Source: Aliiroseovarius sp. PrR006
GTDB taxonomy: Bacteria > Pseudomonadota > Alphaproteobacteria > Rhodobacterales > Rhodobacteraceae
Assembly: GCF_010500215.1 (NCBI RefSeq)
Contig: NZ_JAAGOY010000007.1
Coordinates: 652,501-716,500 of the forward strand
Length of the DNA: 64,000 nt
Reading direction: 5' to 3'
Shown here: positions 17,361-26,387 of the stretch, in pieces
Layout of the letters: every line of letters begins with the position of its first letter
Numbering within the stretch: the stretch's first letter is position 1
Notes under the pieces: model-generated
What the model was told of the DNA's origin: nothing
Database searches by the model: none
Seen by the model: only the letters and a program-made list of their open reading frames with translations
Translations under genes and position numbers: made by a program

Positions 17361-18437
17361 TTAGTGCGGGAAGGGCCACAGGCGCAGCTTCTCTTTTGTG
17401 AGACGCCACAGTTGGGCCAAACCATGGGGTTCGAGGATCAGGAAGATCACGATCAAACCACCAACGATGATGAATTCCAGTTCAGCAGCGATCTCAGTGG
17501 GCCAACCCATCGTGCCAACCAGAAGGTTCTTCAGAATAACCGGCATCAGGACCATGAAGGCCGCGCCAGCAAAGGATCCGAAGATCGAGCCCAGGCCTCC
17601 GATGATGATCATGAAGAGCACCAGGAACGACTTGGTGATACCGAAGCTTTCACCAGCTTCTGCAGCGCCCAGATAGACGGCGAAGAACAGAGCGCCAGCA
17701 ACACCGACAAAGAAAGACGAGACAGCGAAGGCCGACATCTTGGCCATCAGCGGGTTCACCCCGATGATCTCGGCTGCGATGTCCATGTCGCGGATGCCCA
17801 TCCACTTACGGCCAGTCATGCCGCGTGTCAGGTTACGTGCCACCCAGGCCAGAACCACCAGGAACACCAGGCAGATCATGTATTTTGCCCAGGCTTCGGT
17901 GTTGGGGCCGGTCACAACGACGCCCAGCACGCTGCGCTCAGGTGCGTTGATCTGACCCGAGGCCGAGTAGTTGTAGAACCACGCCACTTTGTTGAACAGC
18001 CACACCAAGAAGAACTGAGCGGCCAGCGTTGCAACAGCAAGGTAGAACCCTTTGATGCGCAGCGACGGCAGACCGAAGGCCACACCCACGGCGGCAGTGA
18101 TGCCGCCAGCGATCAACACGTGGAACACGATGTTGATGTCCGGGAAGGCCACCATCAGCTTATAGACGGAGTAAGCCCCTACAGCCATGAAGCCACCCGT
18201 ACCCAGCGAGACCTGACCGGCATAACCCGTCAGAATGTTCAGCCCCAGCGCCGCAATGGCGTAGATGAAGAACGGAGCAAAGATCGAGTTCACCCAGTAG
18301 TCGTTCACAAAGAACGGGATCACACAGAAGGCGACGAACAGGACGATCCAATATCCAGCCCGATCAAGGCGAATCGGAAAGGTCTGGTTGTCGTCACGGT
18401 AGGACGTTTTGAAATCACCAGCTTCGCGGTAAAACAT
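17361..18437 (-). CDS. HAAT importer permease (LivM)
   Basis: 358 residues, with about nine to ten hydrophobic segments and the conserved G-L-N-I-L-T-G-Y-A-G-Q-V-S-L-G-T-G near residue 86 that marks LivM permeases. It pairs with LivH to form the membrane channel. The N-terminal 25 residues are soluble. Starts 3 bp after the livH stop; 102 bp separates it from the binding-protein gene. Confidence 0.94.
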   Translation of the reverse strand: MFYREAGDFKTSYRDDNQTFPIRLDRAGYWIVLFVAFCVIPFFVNDYWVNSIFAPFFIYAIAALGLNILTGYAGQVSLGTGGFMAVGAYSVYKLMVAFPDINIVFHVLIAGGITAAVGVAFGLPSLRIKGFYLAVATLAAQFFLVWLFNKVAWFYNYSASGQINAPERSVLGVVVTGPNTEAWAKYMICLVFLVVLAWVARNLTRGMTGRKWMGIRDMDIAAEIIGVNPLMAKMSAFAVSSFFVGVAGALFFAVYLGAAEAGESFGITKSFLVLFMIIIGGLGSIFGSFAGAAFMVLMPVILKNLLVGTMGWPTEIAAELEFIIVGGLIVIFLILEPHGLAQLWRLTKEKLRLWPFPH

Positions 18438-18440
18438 TGA

Positions 18441-19427
18441 TCAGACCCTTTCGATGATTTTCTCACCAAACAGCCCCTGCGGGCGGAAGATGAGGAAGAC
18501 AAGTGCAAGCACATAGGCGAACCAGGCTTGGGTTGCGCCGCCCACAAGGGGACCGATGGCAAATTCGAACAGCTGCTCGCCCACACCGATGATCAGACCG
18601 CCAATGATGGCGCCCGGGATCGAGGTGAAGCCACCCAGCATCAGAACCGGAAGTGCTTTCAGTGCAACTTCAGCCAGCGAGATCTGCACGCCCGATTTCG
18701 AGCCCCACATGATCCCGGCAACAAGTGCCACAAAGCCAGCAATCGACCAGACCAGTACCCAGATGAAGCGCAGCGAGATACCGACCGACAGAGCTGCCGA
18801 GTGGTCATCTGCCACAGCGCGCAGGGCGCGGCCTTGCTTGGTGTATTGCGAGAACAGAACCAGCGCGGTCACCAGAAGGGCTGCAACGATGGCCGCAACG
18901 ATATCGAGGTTGTCGATAAAGAAGCCATAGCCGAACCAGTTATAGGTGGTCGTATCAATCGTTTCGTTGATACCCTGCGCCAGACCCACGTCCAGCTTCA
19001 TCACTTCCGAACCCCACATCAGCGGCGCGAAACCGTGCATGAAGTACCACATGCCGATCGTGGCCATGAACAGGATGATGTCAGGCTGACCGATCAGGTG
19101 TTGAAGGATGTATTTCTCGATGATCCAGGCAACGAACACCATGGCTGCGCCAGCCACGATGATCGCCAAGATCGTCGGCACGGTCCATCCGAAGTGGTGG
19201 ATTTTAGTACCGAAAATCGTGTTGATCAGGTGTGCGAAGGGGATTTGCCCCGTCTGCACACCCACCAAGGTCATGGCGGCGAACACCACCAGCATACCCT
19301 GGGCAAAGTTAAAGATACCGGATGCCTTGAAGATCAAGACGAAGCCCAGCGCGACGAGTGCGTAGAGTACCCCGGCCATCAGGCCGTTCAGGGTGACTTC
19401 CATCGCAAAGAGTAGTTGTTCAGGCAT
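18441..19427 (-). CDS. HAAT importer permease (LivH)
   Basis: 328 residues, with about eight membrane segments. The N-terminus L-N-G-L-M-A-G-V-L-Y-A-L-V-A-L-G is the standard LivH signature. Partner of LivM. AAGGGGGGAG lies before the ATG. In the operon it follows livG by 11 bp. Confidence 0.94.
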   Translation of the reverse strand: MPEQLLFAMEVTLNGLMAGVLYALVALGFVLIFKASGIFNFAQGMLVVFAAMTLVGVQTGQIPFAHLINTIFGTKIHHFGWTVPTILAIIVAGAAMVFVAWIIEKYILQHLIGQPDIILFMATIGMWYFMHGFAPLMWGSEVMKLDVGLAQGINETIDTTTYNWFGYGFFIDNLDIVAAIVAALLVTALVLFSQYTKQGRALRAVADDHSAALSVGISLRFIWVLVWSIAGFVALVAGIMWGSKSGVQISLAEVALKALPVLMLGGFTSIPGAIIGGLIIGVGEQLFEFAIGPLVGGATQAWFAYVLALVFLIFRPQGLFGEKIIERV

Positions 19428-19438
19428 AGTCTCCCCCC

Positions 19439-20263
19439 TTAGTCGTGTGACACGCCGAGATAGGCGTCGATCACATCCTGGTTGTTGCGCACCTCGTCGG
19501 GCGTGCCGTCCCCAATTTTCTTGCCGTAGTCCATGACGACGACGCGGTCGGACAGGTCCATAACCACGCCCATATCGTGCTCGATCAGGGCGATGGTGGT
19601 GCCGAACTCGTCATTCATGTCGAGGATGAAGCGGGACATGTCCTCTTTTTCCTCGACGTTCATGCCGGCCATCGGTTCGTCGAGCAAAAGCAGCGACGGT
19701 TCAGCGGCCAAGGCACGCGCCAGTTCAACACGCTTTTTCAGACCGTAAGGCAGACGCCCAACGGGCGTTTTGCGGATGTGCTGGATTTCAAGGAAGTCGA
19801 TGACTTTCTCGCACGCTTCGCGGTTCTCCAGCTCTTCCTTTTCGGCTTTGCCTTTCCAGATGGCCTGCTGAAGCAGGTTGGAATTCATCTTGTTCAGGCG
19901 ACCCGTCATGATGTTGTCCAGAACAGTCATGCCGTCAAACAGCGCGATGTTCTGGAAGGTCCGTGCCAAGCCCTGACGCGCAACCTGATAGGGGCGCATC
20001 TGAGGGCGTTTCGATCCGCGGAACCAAACCTCGCCTTCTTGGGGTTTATAGAACCCCGAGATGACGTTCAGCATCGAGGATTTACCAGCACCGTTCGGGC
20101 CGATGATCGCGCGGATCTCGCCTTCGCGGATATCAAAGCTGATGTCCTTGATCGCAACCACACCACCAAAGCGCAGTGTGATGTTTTTAAGGTCCATGAC
20201 AACGGGGCCAATGGTGCGCCCGTCTTCAGTGACGTAGCTGTCGGCGTTCATATCGGTCGTCAT
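19439..20263 (-). CDS. HAAT importer ATPase (LivG)
   Basis: 274 residues. Walker A I-G-P-N-G-A-G-K-S-S near residue 55, a variant signature region L-P-Y-G-L-K-K-R-V-E-L-A, Walker B L-L-L-L-D-E-P, switch H in L-I-E-H-D-M. The signature LPYGLKKR departs from LSGGQ, as is common in LivG. Its ATG overlaps the TGA of the upstream acyl-CoA ligase gene (ATGA), coupling the two. Second ATPase of the importer. Confidence 0.94.
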   Translation of the reverse strand: MTTDMNADSYVTEDGRTIGPVVMDLKNITLRFGGVVAIKDISFDIREGEIRAIIGPNGAGKSSMLNVISGFYKPQEGEVWFRGSKRPQMRPYQVARQGLARTFQNIALFDGMTVLDNIMTGRLNKMNSNLLQQAIWKGKAEKEELENREACEKVIDFLEIQHIRKTPVGRLPYGLKKRVELARALAAEPSLLLLDEPMAGMNVEEKEDMSRFILDMNDEFGTTIALIEHDMGVVMDLSDRVVVMDYGKKIGDGTPDEVRNNQDVIDAYLGVSHD

Positions 20264-22425
20264 TCTGCCGCCATCCCCTGAGTGTTACCCACCACAGCCG
20301 CATCGCGGATTTCCAGGGTGGCGTTGATCGACCCCTTGCGACCATCTTCATAGGTCACTTCGGTTTCGATATATTGCTCGGACTTGCCGCCATACAGCGC
20401 GTCGATCAGCGGAGCGTATTTCTCTTCCACGATCTTACGACGCACCTTACGGGTACGGGTCATTTCACCGTCATCCGCATCCAGTTCCTTGTGCAGGATC
20501 AAGAAGCGGTGGATCTGACAACCCGACAGCATCTCGTCTTCAGCAACCGACTTGTTGATCGTTTCAACGTGTTCCTGAATGGTCGACACCACTTCCGGGT
20601 GGCCGGCCAGTTCCTGATACGAGGCATAGGCCACGTTGTTACGCTCGGCCCAGTTACCTACGGCGGTCAGGTCGATGTTGATGAAGGCCGTACACATGTC
20701 GCGGTCATTACCGAAGACAACTGCCTCCAGAATGTCCGGATAGAACTTCAGTTTGTTCTCAACATATTTGGGTGCGAACATCCGGCCATCGGCCATTTTG
20801 CCCACGTCCTTGGCACGGTCGATAATGCGCAGGTGGCCGTTCTTCTTGTCGAAGAAGCCAGCGTCACCGGTTGCAACCCAACCTTCAGGATCTTTGGTGT
20901 CAGCCGTCGATTCCGGGTTGTTGTAGTACTCAACAAAGGTACCCGGCGAACGATAGAAGATCTCGCCATTGTCTTCGATGCGCACTTCCACGCCCGGTGC
21001 AGGCACACCAACAGTGTCGTTGCGTACTTCGCCATCCGGCTGGACAGTGATGAACACGGTCGCTTCGGTCTGACCGTACAGCTGCTTCAGGTTGATCCCC
21101 ATCGAGCGATAGAACGCGAAGATTTCCGGACCAATCGCTTCACCAGCGGTATAGCCAACACGAATGCGGCCAAAGCCCAGCGTGTCTTTTAGCGGGCCGT
21201 AGACCAGCACGTCACCACAGCGGTACTTGAAGTATTCCTTCAGCGCGCCGCCATACAGGTTCAGACCAATCGGGTCCTTGGCTTTGAAGTGCTTGCGCAC
21301 GTTCTTGCCGTGACGCAGCTTGGCAAAGGCCAGACGGATGCCGTTTTCGATGATGGTCTCAGCCGCAAAGCCGATGCCCATCGCATAGTTGAAGCCGTGA
21401 CGGATCTTCTGTTCCAGAGTTTTCTTCTGGGTTGTGACCTTGCGCTTCGGCATGCCGTGCTTTTCACCGGCACCGCCTTTTGCGAAGTCCATGAAGTGAT
21501 GGAAAATGGCGTATTTCAGATCGCCACTGTCTTCCATGCGGATCATCACGTTGGTCAGCTGGGTTTCGAACACGCGCGGCGGAGCGAAGTAGTAGGTCGG
21601 CCCGATTTCGCGCAAATCCGACATCAGCGTGTCAGCGCTTTCCGGGCAGTTCACGCAGAAACCAGTCCACATGGCCTGACCCAGCGAGAAGATGAAGTCA
21701 CCAACCCATGCCATCGGCAGATAGGCCAGAATGTCTTCGTTCACACCCAGATTGTCGAACTCGGACGAGTTCTTCGCGCTTTCGATGATGTTGCGGTTCG
21801 ACAGAACCACACCTTTGGGGCGACCCGTGGTGCCCGAAGTGTACAACATCACGCAGGTGCTGTCGTAGTCCAGCTCGGCTTCGCGGGCGGCCATGTCGTC
21901 TTCCAGACGGGCATGGGCCACGCGGCCTTCTTCCTGAATGTCGACATACCAATGCAGGTGGCTGTGGTCGTATTTCCGCAAGCCACGCTTGTCATAGTAC
22001 AACACGTGTTCGATGTGATGGATCTTGTCCTGCACCTCGATCACTTTGTCGACTTGTTCCTGATCTCCGCAGATGACGAAACGTGCGCCGCAATGGTCCA
22101 GCACGTATTCCATCTCTTCCACGACCGCATCTTGGTAAAGCGGCACCGGAACGGCGCCTACCTTCTGTGCTGCAACCATCGCCCAGTAGTGGGCCGGACG
22201 GTTTCGGCCAATGATGGCCACGTGGTCTCCACGGTTGATCCCCAAAGCCAATAGACCCAGAGCAAGGTTCTGAATTTCTTCAGCCGCCTCTGCCCAGGTC
22301 CAGCTTTGCCAGATCCCGAATTCTTTCTCCCGATAAGCCGGGCGATCACCAAATTCCTTCACATTCCGGGCAAGTAGCTCCGGAATTGAAGCGAATGCGC
22401 CTGCTGTGGCTAGATCCTGTGCCAA
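20260..22425 (-). CDS. AMP-forming long-chain-type acyl-CoA synthetase
   Basis: 721 residues, larger than typical FadD (about 560). The phosphate loop is Y-T-S-G-T-T-G-R-P-K-G near residue 195; a later Y-G-Q-T-E-A-T and G-D-A-G-F-F mark the other ANL motifs. An insertion of about 80 residues (about 310-390), rich in Lys and Arg, splits the N-domain and is a feature of a subgroup found with LivFGHM operons. Start is a TTG, five bases after GGGAGG. First gene of the importer operon, so uptake and CoA activation of an organic acid are likely linked. Confidence 0.92.
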   Translation of the reverse strand: MAQDLATAGAFASIPELLARNVKEFGDRPAYREKEFGIWQSWTWAEAAEEIQNLALGLLALGINRGDHVAIIGRNRPAHYWAMVAAQKVGAVPVPLYQDAVVEEMEYVLDHCGARFVICGDQEQVDKVIEVQDKIHHIEHVLYYDKRGLRKYDHSHLHWYVDIQEEGRVAHARLEDDMAAREAELDYDSTCVMLYTSGTTGRPKGVVLSNRNIIESAKNSSEFDNLGVNEDILAYLPMAWVGDFIFSLGQAMWTGFCVNCPESADTLMSDLREIGPTYYFAPPRVFETQLTNVMIRMEDSGDLKYAIFHHFMDFAKGGAGEKHGMPKRKVTTQKKTLEQKIRHGFNYAMGIGFAAETIIENGIRLAFAKLRHGKNVRKHFKAKDPIGLNLYGGALKEYFKYRCGDVLVYGPLKDTLGFGRIRVGYTAGEAIGPEIFAFYRSMGINLKQLYGQTEATVFITVQPDGEVRNDTVGVPAPGVEVRIEDNGEIFYRSPGTFVEYYNNPESTADTKDPEGWVATGDAGFFDKKNGHLRIIDRAKDVGKMADGRMFAPKYVENKLKFYPDILEAVVFGNDRDMCTAFINIDLTAVGNWAERNNVAYASYQELAGHPEVVSTIQEHVETINKSVAEDEMLSGCQIHRFLILHKELDADDGEMTRTRKVRRKIVEEKYAPLIDALYGGKSEQYIETEVTYEDGRKGSINATLEIRDAAVVGNTQGMAAE

Positions 22426-22639
22426 ATTTTCCTCCCACCGTCGGTCCGCCGACGTACGTGGCTGTCGGACGAATCTTGTTCGACAACCCTGACCATAAAA
22501 ACCTCGCGGTCAAAGGTTTCGGCACTTTTTCCCAATTCTATCGAATTGTTACAAGTTCAGTTGAAATCCTTACCGCGGGTCTCATTCCTCTTTTCCCTAG
22601 GCAAATCAGGTGCTAGCGATAGGGGCAGGAGGGGATTGC
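22426..22639. promoter_or_regulatory. divergent promoter region
   Basis: 214 bp between the acyl-CoA synthetase (minus) and the hybrid kinase (plus). It must hold both promoters, but no convincing operator or -35/-10 pair was found. Confidence 0.4.
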
Positions 22640-24562
22640 TTGCCACTACAATCTTCAGAAACAGCCGCGTTGACCCAAGCCGGGCTGAACCTGATTCAAC
22701 AGGCGCTTTCCATCTATGATCGACGGCTCTCTTTGGTCATCGGAAACCGGCAGTTTCAGGATATGTTCGATCTGCCCGATCATCTGGTGCAACCCGGCGC
22801 GCCATTTTCCGAAACTATCCGCTACCTTGCTGAGCGTGGCGACTACGGAGCGGTCGGAGATATCGACGCATTTGTCCAATCGCGTGTCGATCAGGCGCTG
22901 GATTTCGAACCCCATTACATGGAGCGCACCCGTGCCAATGGACGTGTGATATCGGTAGAAGGGCACCCGCTGCCGCAGGGGGGCTGGGTTACGGTGTACA
23001 CCGACATCACGCCGATCAAACGTCAGGAATCACTTCTGCGTGCCCGGTCCGAGGAGCTGTCCGATCAGGTGCTTTCGTATACCGAGGAACTGGGCCAGAC
23101 CAACCGGGCGCTCGCCTCGGCCAATACCGCCTTGGAAGAAACCAAGCGGCAATTGACCTTAATGGAAAGTCGCACCCGTCTGACCGCGGAAATGATGCCC
23201 GCGCACATCGCGCGGATCGACCATGATCTGTACTATACATTCTCGAACCGTCGTCTGGGCAAGGTTATTCCAGGCCGTCCGACAGACCTGCTGGGCCTGC
23301 ATGCGAGCGAAGCGTTGGGAGACGAGGCTTTTGCACGGATCAGCCCCTATTTCGCGCGCGCCTTTCATGGCGAAAGCAGCGTGTTCGAATTTACACACGA
23401 AACCTCGGGCCGCCGTATCCGCGTGGCATTGACCCCGGACAAGGGCGAAGACCAGATCACCGGCGTCTACATCCTGTCGATGGACGTTACCGAGGAAGCC
23501 CAGTCCCGCGCTGCCCTTGCCCAAACCCGCAAACGCGAGCTGGCAGCACAGCTGACATCCGGCGTCGCGCATGACTTTTCCAATCTTCTAACCATCATCA
23601 TGGGCCTGCAAAGCCGCTTGGCGCAGATGCCGATTGGCAACGATGCGCAGGAACTGGTGCAAGCCACCAACGCCGCCGTGCGCCGGGGGGGCACGCTTCT
23701 GGAACGCATCGCCACGATCTCGGGTCGGCGCGATGTGCACATGGAGCCGGTGAACGTCCCCGATATGCTGAAAGGGTTGGAAAGCCTTGCGGGGCCAACC
23801 TTACCCACCAAAATTAATCTGAAGGTCGAGGCATTCGATCTGGACCAGCGTGTTGTCCTTGATTCTGGCGCCGTGCAGGACGGGCTTCTGAACCTGATCA
23901 TCAACGCCTCTCACGCCCTTGGCGATGCGGGCGGAGACATCCACCTAACCGCCCGCCCGATCCGCGAAACTTGGGTCGAATTCCGCGTCACCGACACCGG
24001 GCCGGGCTTCTCGACAGAGGCGCTCGAGCACGCGCTGGACCCGTTCTTTACCACCAAGGGCGGCGAAGGATCGGGGCTGGGGCTGTCGATGGTCTATGAC
24101 CAGACCAAAGTGGCCGGGGGGCAGGTCAAGATCTTCAATAGCGCCGACACGGGCGGTGCCGTCGTCTCCATGCGCCTGCCCCTGCGCATCCCCGCCCAAC
24201 CCATTTCGCCCCGCCTTGTTCTGTTGATCGAAGACAGCGAAGCCATCCGCACATCTGTCCGCGAAATGCTGATCAGCATGGGCCATCAGGTGATCGAGGC
24301 GACCTCGGCCGAGGATGCCCTGTCCTTGACCGGGATCGAGGGGCTGGGCCTGATCCTGTCTGATGTTATACTGGAAGGTGCGCAGACTGGGCCCGAGTTT
24401 CTGGCCGCGCTATCCCAGACCGGGTTGGATGTGCCGATGCTGCTGATGACATCGCTGCCGCTTGACGACCCGCGCCGCAAGAGCGCCGGGTTCCCCGTAT
24501 TGCCCAAGCCATTCACCACCGGTGAGCTGGCCACATTCCTGTCGCAAGAGGTTCCATCGTGA
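22640..24562 (+). CDS. soluble PAS hybrid histidine kinase with receiver domain
   Basis: 640 residues from a TTG placed five bases after AGGAGGGG; an in-frame GTG at 22610 lacks such a site. Order: PAS-like domain (about 15-130), coiled coil (about 130-180), second PAS (about 190-287), HisKA with phosphorylated H311 in S-G-V-A-H-D-F-S-N-L-L, ATPase domain with N-box L-L-N-L-I-I-N-A-S, D-T-G-P-G-F and G-S-G-L-G-L, then a receiver domain from about 520 (acidic E-D-S, L-S-D-V-I, K in P-K-P-F). No membrane segment, so it senses a cytoplasmic signal. Overlaps the downstream regulator (GTGA). Confidence 0.92.
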   Translation: MPLQSSETAALTQAGLNLIQQALSIYDRRLSLVIGNRQFQDMFDLPDHLVQPGAPFSETIRYLAERGDYGAVGDIDAFVQSRVDQALDFEPHYMERTRANGRVISVEGHPLPQGGWVTVYTDITPIKRQESLLRARSEELSDQVLSYTEELGQTNRALASANTALEETKRQLTLMESRTRLTAEMMPAHIARIDHDLYYTFSNRRLGKVIPGRPTDLLGLHASEALGDEAFARISPYFARAFHGESSVFEFTHETSGRRIRVALTPDKGEDQITGVYILSMDVTEEAQSRAALAQTRKRELAAQLTSGVAHDFSNLLTIIMGLQSRLAQMPIGNDAQELVQATNAAVRRGGTLLERIATISGRRDVHMEPVNVPDMLKGLESLAGPTLPTKINLKVEAFDLDQRVVLDSGAVQDGLLNLIINASHALGDAGGDIHLTARPIRETWVEFRVTDTGPGFSTEALEHALDPFFTTKGGEGSGLGLSMVYDQTKVAGGQVKIFNSADTGGAVVSMRLPLRIPAQPISPRLVLLIEDSEAIRTSVREMLISMGHQVIEATSAEDALSLTGIEGLGLILSDVILEGAQTGPEFLAALSQTGLDVPMLLMTSLPLDDPRRKSAGFPVLPKPFTTGELATFLSQEVPS

Positions 24563-25260
24563 CCCAACACATGATCGCCATCCTGGATGACGAACCAGAA
24601 ATCCGCCGCATGCTGTCTCACGCATTGGAAGAGGCAGGGTTTCGCACCGCCGCTTTCGCCCGCGCGACCGAGTTCGAGGCCGCGCTGAACACCATGTCGC
24701 CGGATGTCTGCCTTGTGGATCTTGGGCTGCCGGACCGCGACGGACTGACCTTGGTGCACCGTCTGGCGCTGGAAAGTGGGGCGTCGATCATCATCATCTC
24801 GGGCCGCACCTTGGTGCAGGACCGCGTGACCGGGCTGGAACTGGGGGCCGATGACTATATCGTCAAACCGTTCGAACCAGCCGAGGTCGTCGCCCGCGTT
24901 CGCGCCCGTCTGCGGGATCAGAAGCCCGGCAACACGGCGTCGAACACGGCGCATTTCAATGGCTGGACCGCCCATTTCGACCGCTATGTTCTGGAAGACG
25001 AAGACGGCACCGAAACCGCGTTTTCGCATGCCGAGGGCGAAGTATTGCGCCTATTCCTTGATGCCCCTAAGCGTTTGATTTCACGTGCACAAATGCAGGA
25101 AACACTAGGAGGCGTGGCCGGTGAAAGCTTTGACCGCGCGATGGATGTCCGCATCTCGCGCCTGCGCACCAAACTGCGCGAGGATCCCAAGAACCCGCGT
25201 CTAATCAAGACGATCTATGGGGCAGGTTACATCTTCTTGGGCGATGTGCGCTGGGGTTAA
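24559..25260 (+). CDS. OmpR-family response regulator
   Basis: 233 residues. Receiver domain with D10-D11, phosphoacceptor D54 in L-V-D-L-G-L-P-D, and K in Y-I-V-K-P-F. Winged-helix trans_reg_C DNA-binding domain from about 130, ending I-K-T-I-Y-G-A-G-Y-I-F, the typical OmpR/PhoB end. GTG start overlapping the kinase stop, so the two form a two-component pair. Because the kinase has its own receiver, this regulator may be one of two phosphate acceptors. Targets unknown. Confidence 0.93.
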   Translation: MTQHMIAILDDEPEIRRMLSHALEEAGFRTAAFARATEFEAALNTMSPDVCLVDLGLPDRDGLTLVHRLALESGASIIIISGRTLVQDRVTGLELGADDYIVKPFEPAEVVARVRARLRDQKPGNTASNTAHFNGWTAHFDRYVLEDEDGTETAFSHAEGEVLRLFLDAPKRLISRAQMQETLGGVAGESFDRAMDVRISRLRTKLREDPKNPRLIKTIYGAGYIFLGDVRWG

Positions 25261-25272
25261 TCTGGCGGCGGC

Positions 25273-26277
25273 TTACCCGCTCGATTTCTGATACATCACC
25301 TTCTTTCGCTGCCGCGTCTCTTTCGTCGCCTCGTCGCTTCCATCGTGGAAAGTCCCGAACCAACGATCCCAAGGCATTTCCTGGTTGCCGTAGTTACATT
25401 CATAGTAACGGTGGTGCAGCTGGTGATAAAACGTACCAAGCGCCAGTCGACGTTTGTCCTTGATCAGCAGGTCTTCGTACCCTGTGTGAGTCATCGCGGC
25501 CCCCGGCCCAAGATAGATCACATGAAAATATAGATGGATCGGGTGCGTCGGAACGACCCAATGAATCAACAAGGATGTCAGATAGAGCAAGTGCTCTGCT
25601 GGATGCATCGAGAACCCAGACCAAGGACCGACATTCACGTTCCGATGATGCAATGAATGCACGTGCTTATACAAAATTGGCGCATGCAGAAGTCGATGCA
25701 CCCAATAGAAGTGGAAAGCTGACCAGATCGGCAAGAGTATCAGCCCTAGAACAAACCAGATCGGATGTTCGGCGAAAGTAAGCGTCGGGATGTACTCATT
25801 CGCCATCAACCACATTGTGAGCGCTTGAAAGGCCGACAGCTGTGTCACTCCGCTTGTGAGCGACCAGAACATGTTGTCATGCACCTGATCCGAAAAGCTC
25901 CAAAGCCGATTTCCCGTGGCCATGTCCCGGCGATCAAACTTCAGCTTCTTGCCTTGTCCACGCCGCATGTAGAAGTACCAGTGCAAGCCGCCAGCGATCA
26001 CAATCAACAGCAGCAGGTTCACTGCCCAAACCTGCATAACCCACGCATGCGCAAAGTGCTTGGTTACCTCAAGCGACGGATAGGCGAATAACCAAAGCAA
26101 GCCCGCCAGAATGACCATCATCACACGCTCGCTTAGCGTCAGCCAGTTGCGTCCGAACCAATCCACAAGATATCGAGGATTTGGCGGCCATCGAAAGACG
26201 GAGGTGTCAGCAAGTGGAAGGTCGGGATGGTAATTCCACTCCCGGCTCATGGGTGTGTCAGTTGGCCGGTCTTGCAT
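25273..26277 (-). CDS. membrane fatty acid hydroxylase / sterol desaturase family protein
   Basis: 334 residues from the ATG seven bases after GCGGAGGA; the frame to 26364 is longer but unsupported. About four to five membrane segments. Di-iron histidine clusters are H-R-L-L-H (about 195), H-S-L-H-H (about 209) and H-Q-L-H-H (about 288), the pattern of the fatty acid hydroxylase superfamily. It would hydroxylate or desaturate a lipid such as a fatty acid, carotenoid or ornithine lipid; which one cannot be told. Convergent with the response regulator. Confidence 0.88.
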   Translation of the reverse strand: MQDRPTDTPMSREWNYHPDLPLADTSVFRWPPNPRYLVDWFGRNWLTLSERVMMVILAGLLWLFAYPSLEVTKHFAHAWVMQVWAVNLLLLIVIAGGLHWYFYMRRGQGKKLKFDRRDMATGNRLWSFSDQVHDNMFWSLTSGVTQLSAFQALTMWLMANEYIPTLTFAEHPIWFVLGLILLPIWSAFHFYWVHRLLHAPILYKHVHSLHHRNVNVGPWSGFSMHPAEHLLYLTSLLIHWVVPTHPIHLYFHVIYLGPGAAMTHTGYEDLLIKDKRRLALGTFYHQLHHRYYECNYGNQEMPWDRWFGTFHDGSDEATKETRQRKKVMYQKSSG

Positions 26278-26387
26278 CCGCATTCCTCCGCTTGCGATTA
26301 CAAGACCAGCCAAAACTACTGACCAGATATTTCTATCATAAAAGCGACCTAGGCGGTCGCCCAAACACAGGACAACGGTTTAGGAAG

